From: CAYYVK01 sp964475145
GTDB lineage: Archaea; Aenigmatarchaeota; Aenigmatarchaeia; CG10238-14; SCSR01
DNA length: 64,000 nucleotides
Direction: 5' to 3'
NCBI GenBank assembly: GCA_964475145.1
Contig: CAYYVK010000001.1
Location: 1 to 64,000, forward strand
In this document: piece by piece, positions 1-8,808 of the stretch
Position numbering within the stretch: position 1 is the stretch's first letter
Layout of the letters: each line of letters starts with the position of its first letter
The notes under the pieces: model-generated
Seen by the model: only the letters and a program-made list of their open reading frames with translations
The model's database searches: none
Told to the model about the DNA's origin: nothing
Made by a program: the position numbers and the translations under genes

Positions 1-129
1 ACCTTTCCATAATATAATAATAGCTGGTATAAATATTTAAAAAATTATCACAGTCGCTAGGAAATTTTATGTTTTTTTCTCAGATAAAATTTGAAAGTTT
101 TTGAGTGTTAGACGTCTAACAAGATTTAA

Positions 130-312
130 CCACAAAATTACAATAAAGCTGGAACGGATAAAAAGGCAAAAGAGCTTATGAAAGCTGTAAAGAAAACTGA
201 AAAAAAACTTAAGTTTGCTTTGATAACTCATGCTTATCTTGACCACATAAATGGATTGGCAAAAATTAAAAAAGAATATCCTGAACTAATAATTGCTTCA
301 AGTCAAGTATAG
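130..312 (+). pseudogene. Metallo-beta-lactamase-fold hydrolase remnant
   Basis: An open stretch of 60 codons without a start near its 5' end encodes a lysine-rich helix followed by LITHAYLDHINGL. This matches the metal-binding THxHxDHxGG signature of metallo-beta-lactamase-fold hydrolases (glyoxalase II-like), with the second histidine replaced by tyrosine and the GG replaced by NG. The frame opens after a stop at 127-129 and closes with TAG at 310-312, so both the N-terminal sheet and the C-terminal metal ligands are missing. An ATG at 178 could start a 44-residue peptide, but this is more likely a decayed fragment. The family assignment rests on the motif and the helical context before it. 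Confidence 0.6.
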
Positions 313-341
313 GAAACAAAAAAAAATATATATTTTGTTTC
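313..341. repeat. 9-bp inverted repeat (possible terminator hairpin)
   Basis: GAAACAAAA at 313-321 is matched by its exact reverse complement TTTTGTTTC at 333-341, around an A/T-only spacer. It lies directly after the stop of the decayed hydrolase fragment and may be its old terminator. The low GC content makes a stable RNA hairpin uncertain. Confidence 0.4.
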
Positions 342-508
342 TTCAACTTCCACAAATTCTGATGGAGTTTGAAATCCGTGTTTGAAAAACAATATTTCCA
401 TTCTTCTTAAAGGCTAATAGTTTGAGTAAGTGAGACGTGTTCCTTTTGCTACTACAACCCTTTCAAACTTACTTTAGTTTTTAGAAAAGAAAACCAAATT
501 ATTTTTAG

Positions 509-1042
509 ATGATTTCAACTTTCATTCGCAAGCTCTTGAGGTTTGAAGAGAGTACTGCTTTCAAAGGCTTAGCCCTTTCTCTCTGCGAGAAAGAAGTAAA
601 AATTTTTGGCAAAAACTTTTATTTGCAGCCGCTAGAACAGCTTGCATTCTTGCAGAAAAAGCTGGAGGAAAAACTTGGCAAAGAAGGTTTGGAATTGCTC
701 TATCAAGCAGCAAAAGAAGGTTTTTCCAACCTTGCGAAAGAGCTGGAAAGCCTTTCTGACGTTAGGAGTGAGTACTTGATAGAACTGCAAAACCTTGTGA
801 AGCACTTAGGCTTTGGTAATGTAAAAGTCATACAAGTTAACGATGAAGAATGCAAAGGATTGGTCAGAGTAGAGGAAAATCCTTTTCCCAACCTTGTTCA
901 AACAAAAGGTTGTGTAGACTACTTGCTTGCTGGAATAATTGCTGGCTATTTCTCCAAGTATTTTGAGAAAGACGTGGAATGCAAGGAAGTAGCATGCAAG
1001 GCAGAAGGAAAGAAGTATTGTGAGTTTATGGTTCAGCCATAA
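509..1042 (+). CDS. V4R-domain protein
   Basis: This 177-residue protein ends in a pattern typical of the V4R (4-vinyl reductase) domain: a GCVDYLLAGIIAGYF helix followed by a closing segment with three cysteines (CKEVACKAEGKKYC, about residues 158-171). V4R domains are small-molecule-binding modules related to the heme-NO-binding fold, and the cysteines are often proposed to bind metal or substrate. The N-terminal 100 residues are helical and charged, with no DNA-binding motif, so this is a stand-alone V4R protein and not a XylR-type regulator. The ligand is unknown. The next gene follows on the same strand after about 30 bases, so they may be cotranscribed. Confidence 0.7.
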   Translation: MISTFIRKLLRFEESTAFKGLALSLCEKEVKIFGKNFYLQPLEQLAFLQKKLEEKLGKEGLELLYQAAKEGFSNLAKELESLSDVRSEYLIELQNLVKHLGFGNVKVIQVNDEECKGLVRVEENPFPNLVQTKGCVDYLLAGIIAGYFSKYFEKDVECKEVACKAEGKKYCEFMVQP

Positions 1043-1074
1043 AGCTTAAGTCTTTTTAGGAAGAAAAAATTCTT

Positions 1075-2175
1075 GTGAGCTCACGTTCGCAAGAAAGGGA
1101 CAGAATTCTGAGTGAGATAGAAAGATTAAAATCGGAAAGTAGATGGTTGATGGAACAAGCAAAACGATTAGAAGATGAGTTGTACAGATATACGGCAAAA
1201 GGAATTTCTTCTGTCTCCAGAGAAGCAGAAAAACTTCTAAGCATTCTTGAAGTTTACGAAACACATTATCCTGACCTTAAAACAATAGCTAGAATCTTTG
1301 AGACAAAAGATGATCCAACTCTTCCAAAAACACCAGAAGAATGTAAAATTTACTTGAAAGAACTGAAGAAAAACTTATCCTATAGAATTTACGGAAGGTA
1401 TCGCAGGCTTTCCGTCCTTTCTGAAGCTGATTTAGAAGAGGTTTATACCAAGCTAAGAAAAATATTCGAGAAAAATCCAGAAAAAGTTGTTTGGATTTCT
1501 CCACGGCTTCCGGGAGATCAGATAGAAGTAACACCCTTAATAAAGAAAATGTACAACTTGAACGAAGATGACCATCTAGTCGTTTGGACCAAAGAAAATC
1601 CTGCGTATATCTCTTTTAGGTGGAGTTTAATCCCCATAGATTATTACAAGAGGCACAACAAGGAAATATTGGAAGATATAATGGAGGGGGATACAATTTT
1701 CATGGATCCTGATTCGTTTAGAACAATATTTAGGGAAGAGCCAAAAGAAGATAGAATTGTAAAAAATTTCTATCTTAGGCCTATCTACGTAGGAAAAGGT
1801 CGTAAAGAAGTCATAAAGCTTTTGTTCGACCTTAAAGTTTATATGCCTTATGACGATCCTTATGTTATTCCTTACGAATTGTACAAAGACTATGCAAGAA
1901 GGCTCTTGGAATTGCTCAAAAACAAAGATGAAAAGACTTTGAGAGAAGTAGTTGAAAAAAGTAGAATGGAAGGTCTAAGAAAGATGAGTTACATCATCCC
2001 AAAAGTTGCATTAGACATACTAGAAGGTAAGGTATACAAGTCTGAAGATAAAACTTTTGAAATGAGTGAGGACGTTTATACTCCAGAAAGCTACGGTTTC
2101 TTATATTGCTGTTTTTCTTGTGCAACTCCTGCACTTTCAGAAGAGCTAAAAAATTTTCTAAAACCCAAATACTGA
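1075..2175 (+). CDS. Unrecognised protein with N-terminal coiled coil
   Basis: This encodes a 366-residue soluble protein that I do not recognise. It starts at a GTG with AGGAAG about 14 bases upstream. The first ~45 residues form a charged heptad-like helix, probably a coiled coil. The middle contains aromatic and proline-rich segments such as KVVWISPRLPGDQIEV and YMPYDDPYVIPYELYKDYA. The C-terminus has a CCFSCATP cluster that could bind metal or form disulfides. No signal peptide or membrane helix is visible. It is a complete reading frame with normal codon use, close behind the V4R gene. Confidence 0.6.
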   Translation: MSSRSQERDRILSEIERLKSESRWLMEQAKRLEDELYRYTAKGISSVSREAEKLLSILEVYETHYPDLKTIARIFETKDDPTLPKTPEECKIYLKELKKNLSYRIYGRYRRLSVLSEADLEEVYTKLRKIFEKNPEKVVWISPRLPGDQIEVTPLIKKMYNLNEDDHLVVWTKENPAYISFRWSLIPIDYYKRHNKEILEDIMEGDTIFMDPDSFRTIFREEPKEDRIVKNFYLRPIYVGKGRKEVIKLLFDLKVYMPYDDPYVIPYELYKDYARRLLELLKNKDEKTLREVVEKSRMEGLRKMSYIIPKVALDILEGKVYKSEDKTFEMSEDVYTPESYGFLYCCFSCATPALSEELKNFLKPKY

Positions 2176-2252
2176 TTTTAGCTTGAATTATGTCTAATTA
2201 TTTTGTAACTACTTAAAAGTGCTTAATTTTTATTGTTGTCACTACCGAAAAG

Positions 2253-2260
2253 TATTTAAA
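2253..2260 (+). promoter_or_regulatory. TATA box of the GT4 glycosyltransferase gene
   Basis: TATTTAAA lies 25-32 bases upstream of the ATG at 2285, preceded by a purine-rich BRE-like CGAAAAG. This spacing puts transcription initiation at or next to the ATG, suggesting a leaderless mRNA. It also argues that the 22 codons upstream in the same frame are not translated. Confidence 0.55.
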
Positions 2261-2284
2261 TTCAAAATTTATAGAAAAAAAATT

Positions 2285-3616
2285 ATGAAAGTGCTTTGCG
2301 TATACCCTCATCCCCCATCAGGAGTAAACGGTGTGATGAGCTTTGTTAGAGAGCTTTATTCTGACCAACCTTCTGAATATTTTAGTAAAGTTGGTGTTTG
2401 GTTTGATTTATACTATACAGACGAAGAAAAGACTTTAAAGGCGGTTGGGACCGAGGAGAAGCAAAAAATAAAGAAAAGTTTTGTCCAGAAAATAAAGTCT
2501 GAAAACCCAGATATAATTCATCTAAACTCTTATGCTTTAGACAAGGACTGTGTTAGTTTTTTAGAAGAATATAAGAGAGAAAACCCGACTATAAAAATTG
2601 TTTATACAGCACACTCTTTAGCGTTCCAAGATTTTGAAAGAGACCCTTATGAAAAGAGATTGTTTGGAGGTATAAGCGAAAGTCTTTTGTCTGAAGTGTT
2701 GAATCTTGCAGATTTGCACTTCCAAAACATTTCAGAAGAGGAGAAAGAGAAGAGGATTTTACATGTTCTGAGAAAGTTTGACATACCAGCAAGTCAAGAA
2801 AGGCTAGAAAGTCTAAAGATAAGGAGCTACATGATAGGTCTGCAGAAAAAGCTGATGGGAATTGCTGACGAAAACGTCTTCGTTTCTGAATTCTTGAGGG
2901 AAAGTTCTAAAAGGATTTATGGCATAGACGGAAAAGTTATTGAAAACGGAGTCAGCATAGGTGAAACTTATGAAAATTATAGGGATGAAATTGAAAGAGC
3001 AAGTATTAAATGGAGAAAAAAGTATCACAGGGATGGAGACCTTCTCGTAGGTTATGTAGGAAGAATAACTGAAAGTAAAGGTATTTTTGACCTTGTTAGA
3101 GCTTTTAAAAGATTGAGCAAGGAGATGAAAAACGTTTATCTCTACTTTTCTGGTCCTTACTTGGATGAAACGATAGAAAAATTAGCAAAAGAAGCCGGAC
3201 GTCTATTCGGAGAAAGAGTTTTCTTCTTTAGGAAAGATACTCTACCAGAACCCTTTAGCGAGGAAGAAAAAATTAGAATGTCAAAGATTTATAGGGTGTT
3301 CGACCTAGTAGTTTATCCGTCAAACTATGAGCCTTTTGGTTTAGTACCGCTAGAAGCTATTAGCTGTGAAATCCCAACTCTTGTAAGAGATGTTGACAAC
3401 CTTTCTACTTTTGTTAAGGAAGGCTTGTGCGAAGGGTTTAAGGATGAAGCAGACCTTTACAGAAAAATGAAGGAAATGCTCCTAAACATAGACGAGCACA
3501 AAAAATCGATAAACGAGAAGAAAGAAATTATAAGAAAGAAGTATTACTCATCAGCTATGAGAAAGAGTTACAAGAAACTGTTTGAAGAGATGCTTTACTT
3601 AAGAGAAGCCCCTTAA
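2285..3616 (+). CDS. Glycosyltransferase family 4 (GT-B)
   Basis: This is a 443-residue retaining glycosyltransferase of the GT4 type. The N-terminus MKVLCVYPHPPSGVNGV is the usual first Rossmann strand and glycine-rich loop. The C-terminal half has VGYVGRITESKGIFDLVRA and the diagnostic E-x7-E nucleotide-sugar site in YEPFGLVPLE. It should transfer a hexose from a nucleotide sugar to a glycan or lipid at the inner membrane face; donor and acceptor cannot be deduced. The frame is open 22 codons further upstream, but the TATA box at 2253-2260 supports the ATG at 2285. Its 3' end overlaps the convergent membrane-protein gene by 4 bases. Confidence 0.85.
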   Translation: MKVLCVYPHPPSGVNGVMSFVRELYSDQPSEYFSKVGVWFDLYYTDEEKTLKAVGTEEKQKIKKSFVQKIKSENPDIIHLNSYALDKDCVSFLEEYKRENPTIKIVYTAHSLAFQDFERDPYEKRLFGGISESLLSEVLNLADLHFQNISEEEKEKRILHVLRKFDIPASQERLESLKIRSYMIGLQKKLMGIADENVFVSEFLRESSKRIYGIDGKVIENGVSIGETYENYRDEIERASIKWRKKYHRDGDLLVGYVGRITESKGIFDLVRAFKRLSKEMKNVYLYFSGPYLDETIEKLAKEAGRLFGERVFFFRKDTLPEPFSEEEKIRMSKIYRVFDLVVYPSNYEPFGLVPLEAISCEIPTLVRDVDNLSTFVKEGLCEGFKDEADLYRKMKEMLLNIDEHKKSINEKKEIIRKKYYSSAMRKSYKKLFEEMLYLREAP

Positions 3617-4539
3617 CTAGGTGCAGCTACCCCACCTCTTCCCCTTCTAAACATTTCATTAACCTTCCTGCGTACACTCGGATAATTAGCTGCTAATTGT
3701 TCAAGTTCTTTCTCTAAATCTTTTTTCTCTTTTTCAGAGAGAACCCTAAAAGTTTCAGGATTTGTGAGCCTTCCAATTATCCACTCTGCCCTTGCTAAAG
3801 CAGGCCCTTCTAGAAGAGGTGTAATTACTGGATATAGTCCTGACATCAGCTTCCACAAACCCCCGGTTATTATTACAGCTATGAAAACTGCTGCAAGACC
3901 CCACGCTCCATATCCTAGAAATTCGAGTAAAACAGCGCCAAACAAAACTCTTGTTGCGTACATGCTTATTACAAAAGTTAACACTGTTATTACAGGCTTA
4001 GCTACAGCACCAAAGAAACTTTCAAATCCCAATGCATTCATTAACCCATATATAAACGTGAAAATAAAAGCAAACGGCAAAATTATGTAGAAAATGTAGA
4101 ACGTAACCCAACCCACTTCACTGGCCTGAGTGGTTGTCGGGAAATAACCAGTCAGCACGCAACTCGCATATTTTATAGCATCTACCATTAAGGTTGAAGT
4201 CTCGTTTGTTGCAGGAATGAAAAAGTTTTTACATTCTTCCATTGAAACTTCTGTTCGTTTCAAGAACGGTTGAACTAGTGGAACTTCTATCAGCAGAACT
4301 CCAGCAAAAACTAAAAGAAGAGCTACCTTTGCAAGGTTTCTGCCCCAATCAGGCTTAAGAAAACCACTGATTGCTATGATGATAGCCGCACCTATTAACA
4401 AAGGAAAAACAAATGGAGAAAGTTGTATAGGAGTAGAAACCCCTAACAGAGGTATTATCCGAGGCCATACCAATTGGAGCACCACATAGGTTACAACAAT
4501 AATCCCAATACCAACTCCGACAGCTCTCCAGTTTACCAT
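3613..4539 (-). CDS. Polytopic membrane protein, conserved C-terminal tail
   Basis: This is a 308-residue integral membrane protein with about seven hydrophobic segments. A 50-residue extracytoplasmic-looking loop with two cysteines (~98-155) follows the third helix, and a charged cytoplasmic tail fills the last ~65 residues. The segment FYIFYIILPFAFIFTFIYGLM and the following helices resemble IPAIIYFFLLPFAAVFALIYAFL in the protein at 56895-57776. The two share helix spacing and a Lys/Arg-rich helical tail, so they are probably paralogues. The family is unknown to me; the pattern recalls VirB6/TrbL-like channel proteins, but that is only an analogy. The RecA-like ATPase gene lies just upstream on the same strand. 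Confidence 0.65.
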   Translation of the reverse strand: MVNWRAVGVGIGIIVVTYVVLQLVWPRIIPLLGVSTPIQLSPFVFPLLIGAAIIIAISGFLKPDWGRNLAKVALLLVFAGVLLIEVPLVQPFLKRTEVSMEECKNFFIPATNETSTLMVDAIKYASCVLTGYFPTTTQASEVGWVTFYIFYIILPFAFIFTFIYGLMNALGFESFFGAVAKPVITVLTFVISMYATRVLFGAVLLEFLGYGAWGLAAVFIAVIITGGLWKLMSGLYPVITPLLEGPALARAEWIIGRLTNPETFRVLSEKEKKDLEKELEQLAANYPSVRRKVNEMFRRGRGGVAAPS

Positions 4540-4572
4540 TTACTCACAAATTAATTTTGGACTTCAAGATAT

Positions 4573-5256
4573 TTATCCTTTTTTTACAACAATTCCTTTC
4601 TTCGTTATCTCAAAAGGAAAGATTTCTGTTGCATGATCAGTCCTTCTCATCTTCCTTATCATCAAACTTCTCGGCGTTCCTAGAGCTGAATATTCCAAGT
4701 AATGCAAAACAATAACACTGTCTGCTAAGAACTCTTCAAAGCCTAGAGTGCTCAACGCTTTTGTCCCTCTCAACTCTGTTATGAGCAAGGATGTAGTCTT
4801 TATCCTCTTCAAAGCTCTCATCAAGTCGAATACCTCCCTTCTCAGCTTTGCCACATCCTTCTCTTCTGCCCAACCCATCTCAGCTATGGACAAGCTATCT
4901 AAAACAAACCTCTTAGCGTTTATTCTCTCTATCGATTCTATTATTTTAGTCTGTAAGTCGCTTATCTTGCTTGGAAATTCAGAAGCAAGCAAAAACTTTC
5001 CTTTTTTCTCGTATTCTCTAAACTCTTTGTCCCATCCAAACTCAGCAACGTCATTTAATATATCTTCTCTATCTTCCTCCAGCGTAACGTACAACCCTGG
5101 CTCTCCTTCTCTCAAGCCTTGGAGCAAAAACTGACAACCAAAAATTGTCTTGCCTGTACCTGCACCACCACACAAAAGGTTTACCGAACCTTCTATGAAG
5201 CCACCACCTATTAAAGGATCTAATCCAGGAATTCCAGACTTAAGTCTTTTTTCCAT
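4573..5256 (-). CDS. KaiC-like RecA-superfamily ATPase
   Basis: This 227-residue single-domain protein belongs to the KaiC/RadA family of RecA-fold ATPases. It opens with the KaiC-type signature LKSGIPGLDPLIGGGFIEGS, then a Walker A GGAGTGKT (residues 30-37), and a hydrophobic Walker B strand ending FVLDSLS. Single-domain archaeal KaiC-like proteins are common and usually act as ATP-driven signalling or regulatory modules, not clocks. It lies 33 bases upstream of the polytopic membrane protein and downstream of the HIT gene on the same strand. Function beyond ATP binding and hydrolysis cannot be given. Confidence 0.85.
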   Translation of the reverse strand: MEKRLKSGIPGLDPLIGGGFIEGSVNLLCGGAGTGKTIFGCQFLLQGLREGEPGLYVTLEEDREDILNDVAEFGWDKEFREYEKKGKFLLASEFPSKISDLQTKIIESIERINAKRFVLDSLSIAEMGWAEEKDVAKLRREVFDLMRALKRIKTTSLLITELRGTKALSTLGFEEFLADSVIVLHYLEYSALGTPRSLMIRKMRRTDHATEIFPFEITKKGIVVKKG

Positions 5257-5282
5257 ACTCTTTATTTGGTTTTTAAGAAAAA

Positions 5283-5804
5283 TTAAGCAATCTCTAAAGA
5301 CCTTCTTATGTAGTATACTTCCTCCTTACTTCTTTCTTTCTCCTCTTCGACTTCCTCTTTAACTTCTTTCACAGGTTCACTCTCAAGCTTAAGCAATCTT
5401 GCAAGCTCTTCCATCTGCTCCTTGCTCATCTTTCCAACTTTAGACCTCCACCACTCGTTTATGTTTAAGTTATCGCCAGACTTTCTAGGAATTACATGCA
5501 AGTGAAAATGTGGTATAGATTGCTCAGCGGCAGAACCACTTGCCTGAAACAAGTTTACTCCTTCTACCCCAAGCCTTTCTCTCATATGCTTAGCAAGTCT
5601 TTGAGCAATTTTTGCTATGTGTTGCAAAAGCTCTTCGCTAATCTCAAATATGCTTTCTGCATGCTCTTTCGGAATTATTAAAGTATGACCAGGAGCTAAA
5701 GGGTTTATGTCTAGAAAAGCTAAGCACTTTTCATCCTCATAAAGTGTGAAAGCAGGTATTCTTTTTTGCACTATCTGGCAAAATATACAGTCTTCCCTGC
5801 TCAC
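5283..5804 (-). CDS. HIT-family nucleotide hydrolase
   Basis: This 173-residue histidine-triad protein has the catalytic HFHLHV motif (His99, His101, His103) and the N-terminal zinc-type CIFC pair (Cys6, Cys9). It also has the conserved GHTLIIPKEH segment. HIT hydrolases cleave AMP from adenosine phosphoramidates or dinucleoside polyphosphates. The core ends near residue 110; a charged, partly glutamate-rich extension follows, longer than in minimal HIT proteins of about 110-140 residues. It faces the divergent ribosomal cluster, with 86 bases between the two starts. Confidence 0.9.
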   Translation of the reverse strand: MSREDCIFCQIVQKRIPAFTLYEDEKCLAFLDINPLAPGHTLIIPKEHAESIFEISEELLQHIAKIAQRLAKHMRERLGVEGVNLFQASGSAAEQSIPHFHLHVIPRKSGDNLNINEWWRSKVGKMSKEQMEELARLLKLESEPVKEVKEEVEEEKERSKEEVYYIRRSLEIA

Positions 5805-5890
5805 AATACCTAATTAGCAAGGAATCAACTTAAGCTTAACCTTTTAAAGTTTTATTACCAATTAAACTAAATTTAAATTCACGTGAGAAC

Positions 5891-6844
5891 ATGCCAGAAG
5901 TTAAGAGGCCTAGAAGAGGAAGTTTAGCATACTATCCAAGAAAAAGAGCTAGAAGAATCTATCCAACTGTTACCGTATATCCAAAAGTAGAAAAAGTGAA
6001 GCCTTTAGTCTTTGCTGGTTATAAAGTTGGTTGTGCGCATGCAATAGTCTTGGATACAAGAAAAGGGTCTCCAACTTTTGGAAAAGAAATAGCTGTACCT
6101 GTAACTATTCTAGACTGCCCACCTTTAAAAGTGATTGGCTTGAGAGTTTACAAAAGCACAGAAAAAGGTTTAAAAGCGTTGACAGAAATTTGGTGCAAAG
6201 ACTTGCCAAAAGAGCTTAGTAGAAAAGTGAAAGCTAAGAGCAATGAAGAAAAGCTAAAAGAGTTAGAAGGGAAAAGCTTCGACGATGTTAGGCTTATTGT
6301 ATGCACTCAACCTTTACTTTCTGGCATAGGAAAGAAAAAGCCAGAAGTGTTTGAAGTTGGAATTGGCGGAAAAGATCCCAAAGAAAAGCTTGATTTTGCT
6401 AAGAGCATGCTTGGAAAAGAAATAAACCATAAAGATGTGTTTAGAGAAGGTGAGCTTGTAGATGTTATTGCTGTAACAAAAGGTAAAGGTACTGCTGGTC
6501 CAGTAAAAAGGTTTGGTGTAAAGATTCAACCAAGACATGCTAAACAGAAAAGAAGGCACGTAGGTAGCCTAGGTCAGGAAAGACCAGGAAAGGTAAGACC
6601 TACTGTACCTATGGCTGGACAACTTGGGTTTGCAAGAAGGACTGAGTTAAACAAGAGAATACTGAAACTTGGAGAGGGAGGTATATCCCCAAAAGGTGGA
6701 TTTAAAAGATATGGAATTGTCAAGACCAATTATATTGTGATAGAAGGCTCGGTTCCAGGTAGCAAGAAAAGACTAGTGATGATGAGACCAGCTATAAGAC
6801 CTAAATTAATAAGCATGCATGAGTTTAGGAAATTGGTGATATGA
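5891..6844 (+). CDS. rpl3: Ribosomal protein L3 (uL3)
   Basis: This 317-residue protein is archaeal L3. It has the N-terminal RPRRGSLAYYPRKRA, the GKGTAGPVKRFGVK segment and the basic RHAKQKRRHVGSLGQERPGKVRPTVPMAGQLG loop that reaches the peptidyl-transferase centre (quoted as one conserved region, about residues 215-247). It is the first gene of the S10-type cluster. A TATA-like TTTTAAAG at 5842-5849 and a GTGA Shine-Dalgarno core at 5884-5887 precede the ATG. It overlaps L4 by 1-4 bases, so the two are translationally coupled. Confidence 0.97.
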   Translation: MPEVKRPRRGSLAYYPRKRARRIYPTVTVYPKVEKVKPLVFAGYKVGCAHAIVLDTRKGSPTFGKEIAVPVTILDCPPLKVIGLRVYKSTEKGLKALTEIWCKDLPKELSRKVKAKSNEEKLKELEGKSFDDVRLIVCTQPLLSGIGKKKPEVFEVGIGGKDPKEKLDFAKSMLGKEINHKDVFREGELVDVIAVTKGKGTAGPVKRFGVKIQPRHAKQKRRHVGSLGQERPGKVRPTVPMAGQLGFARRTELNKRILKLGEGGISPKGGFKRYGIVKTNYIVIEGSVPGSKKRLVMMRPAIRPKLISMHEFRKLVI

Positions 6845-7644
6845 TGGAAGTAGATGTTTTAAGCATAGAAGGTAAGCCTGTAGAAAAGATTAGCTTGCCA
6901 AAAGTATTTTCTGAACAAGTAAGAGAAGACTTGATTAGAAGAGCTTTTTTATCGACCATGAGCAAACAAAGACAACCTTATGGTACAGATGTCATGGCTG
7001 GCCAAAGAACTTCTGCTCATTATCATGGATACAGAAGGCATAGGTATACTATGATGAACAGAGAGATGGCTAGGTTGCCAAGGCTGCATGGTAAGACAGT
7101 TCCCTTCTTATACTTCCAAGCAAGGTTTGTACCTCAAGCTAAAGGTGGAAGGGAGGCTCATCCTCCAAAAGTTGAGAAAGTCTGGGTAGAAAAGATAAAC
7201 AAGAAGGAAAGACAAAAGGCTATTCGCTCAGCAATAGCAGCTACGGCAAAGAAAGAGCTTGTAGCGAAAAGAGGGCACAAGATTAAGGATATACCTCTTC
7301 CTATAGTAGTAGAAGACAGTGTCCAAGAGTTGAAAAAGGCTAAGGATGTAGTAAAGTTTCTGAAGGCTGTTGGGCTGGAAGAGGAGCTAGAAAGAATAAA
7401 GAAGAAAAAAGTTAGAGCTGGTAAAGGTAAGGCCAGAGGAAGAAAGTATAAAAGAAAGGTAGGTCCTTTAATAGTTATAGCAGAAGATAAGGGAATTGGT
7501 AAGGCTGCAAGAAACTTACCCGGTATTCATGTTTGTAGGGTAGAAAACCTATGCGCAGCCTACCTTGCACCAGGTGGCATGCCTGGCAGATTAACTATCT
7601 GGGCTAAGTCTGCTCTTGAGAAGCTAAAGAATTTGGTTGGTTAA
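6844..7644 (+). CDS. rpl4: Ribosomal protein L4 (uL4)
   Basis: Archaeal L4 (about 266 residues) lines the peptide exit tunnel near its constriction. The conserved [22 protein letters not shown] region and the loop [29 protein letters not shown] are clear. The C-terminal half has the typical [11 protein letters not shown] ending. There are tandem ATGs at 6841 and 6844 overlapping the L3 stop; I chose the second because it makes a standard ATGA-type coupling. It follows L3 and precedes L23 in the usual order. Confidence 0.96.
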   Translation: MEVDVLSIEGKPVEKISLPKVFSEQVREDLIRRAFLSTMSKQRQPYGTDVMAGQRTSAHYHGYRRHRYTMMNREMARLPRLHGKTVPFLYFQARFVPQAKGGREAHPPKVEKVWVEKINKKERQKAIRSAIAATAKKELVAKRGHKIKDIPLPIVVEDSVQELKKAKDVVKFLKAVGLEEELERIKKKKVRAGKGKARGRKYKRKVGPLIVIAEDKGIGKAARNLPGIHVCRVENLCAAYLAPGGMPGRLTIWAKSALEKLKNLVG

Positions 7645-7645
7645 A

Positions 7646-7906
7646 ATGGACCCGTTCAAAATACTTAAGTATCCGCATACAACAGAAAAGTCTGTCAGGC
7701 TGGTAGAAAAGGAAAACAAGATAGTGTTTATTGTAGATAGAAAGGCGACCAAGCAAGAGATAAAAGAAGCTTTTGAGAAGCTTTTTGAAGTTAAAGTGGA
7801 TAAAGTTAACACGCTTATAACAAAAAAAGGGGAGAAAAAAGCTTTCATAAAAATAAATCCTAAGTTTAAAGCAAGCGATGTCGCAGCAAAGCTAGGAATG
7901 ATTTGA
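7646..7906 (+). CDS. rpl23: Ribosomal protein L23 (uL23)
   Basis: This 86-residue protein is archaeal L23, which lies at the tunnel exit and docks SRP. It shows the N-terminal [19 protein letters not shown] and the conserved segment [19 protein letters not shown]. The ATG at 7646 lies right after the L4 stop; a TTG three codons upstream is less likely. The ribosomal cluster is broken after this gene: the end of L23 overlaps by 15 bases the convergent uracil-DNA glycosylase gene, and L2 resumes only at 10900. Confidence 0.95.
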   Translation: MDPFKILKYPHTTEKSVRLVEKENKIVFIVDRKATKQEIKEAFEKLFEVKVDKVNTLITKKGEKKAFIKINPKFKASDVAAKLGMI

Positions 7907-8479
7907 ACAAACTACTTTATCTTTTATGAGCAACTTCAATTTTTCAAAATCTTTTATCATTTTCTCCCTTACTTTTGGAAACCTTCTTGCAGCTGAAGGG
8001 TGGAAGGTTGGAAAATAAATTCTTCCATTTTTTCTTATTGGTTTGCCATGAATTTCAGAAACTTTGAACTTTTCATTAGGAAATAAAGCTTTGAGAGCAA
8101 CATTCCCAAGCATCACAATTAGCTTTGGGTTTATAATTTCTATTTGCTTTGTAGTATGCAGCATACCATGCCTGATTTCTTCAGTAGTTGGTGCTCGCCT
8201 TCCTGGATAATATTTCAACGGTGAGGTGATAAAGACTTCTTCTCTCTTTATTCCAATCAAATCTAGAATTTCAGTTAAAAATCTACCAGACCTCCCTACA
8301 AATGGTCTGCCAACTTTGCTCTCAGTAGGTCCAGGTGATTCGCCGAGCAGCATGATTTTTGCATTTGGATTGCCTTCGCCAGGCACGGCTAATCCGAATT
8401 TATTTCTTTTGCATTCTTCACAGTTTTTTATTTCTTCTGAGATTTTTTCTAAAGCTTTAATTTTATAATCATCTACCAT
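7892..8479 (-). CDS. udg: Uracil-DNA glycosylase, family 4-like
   Basis: This 195-residue protein is a family 4-type uracil-DNA glycosylase, which removes uracil from deaminated cytosine in DNA. Motif 1 is GESPG, followed by GRPFVGRSG; motif 2 is HPSAARRFP. Family 4 enzymes normally bind a 4Fe-4S cluster with four cysteines. Here only the first pair (Cys20, Cys23) is present; the usual third and fourth positions read LKYYP and EIRHGM. Either the cluster is lost or this is a cluster-less subgroup. The gene lies antisense inside the ribosomal cluster and overlaps the L23 end. Confidence 0.85.
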   Translation of the reverse strand: MVDDYKIKALEKISEEIKNCEECKRNKFGLAVPGEGNPNAKIMLLGESPGPTESKVGRPFVGRSGRFLTEILDLIGIKREEVFITSPLKYYPGRRAPTTEEIRHGMLHTTKQIEIINPKLIVMLGNVALKALFPNEKFKVSEIHGKPIRKNGRIYFPTFHPSAARRFPKVREKMIKDFEKLKLLIKDKVVCSNHS

Positions 8480-8808
8480 TTTTCTACATCTTCTAATTTT
8501 TCCCTGCTCATTAAAGATATTTAAAGAGTAAAACTGAAAAACCCTAATATACTACTCTTGAACAAAAAGTTAAACCCGAAGGAAAATTACTGAGAAGCTA
8601 TTGAAGCAAGAAACAATTAAAAGAAACAAAAGACGGTAATTCTATTTGGCTGAGTTGAGGTATGGAATAGCTTGGGAAAGAAAATATATTTAAAAAACGT
8701 TAAATTCTAACTTTAAACTAAGAGATATTAGCAACAAAACTAGGAATAACATAATTCTGATTTAAAGTTACTTTTAAATATTTACCGATTTAATTTTAAG
8801 TGGTGCAG
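8480..8808. other. Intergenic region with TFB promoter
   Basis: This 329-base stretch has no intact gene. Around 8570-8700 on the plus strand one frame reads like degraded coding sequence broken by several stops (for example a KTVILFG-like strand), but I cannot name a family. An AT-rich TATA-like TTTAAATAT lies near 8773-8781, about 30 bases upstream of the TFB-like start, followed by a GGTG Shine-Dalgarno core at 8801-8805. Confidence 0.4.

Larger units (their letters stand above)
1..508. other. Non-coding leading region with gene remnant
   Basis: No intact gene is visible in this 508-base stretch. It holds a decayed metallo-beta-lactamase fragment (130-312) followed by a 9-bp inverted repeat (313-341). 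The remainder (1-129 and 342-508) is AT-rich with no convincing ORF. The promoter of the V4R gene at 509 presumably lies in the last 60 bases, but I see no strong TATA element there. Confidence 0.6.

Noticed and set aside
2219..2284. 22 extra N-terminal codons for the GT4 enzyme
   Set aside because: They precede the conserved first beta strand and contain the TATA box.
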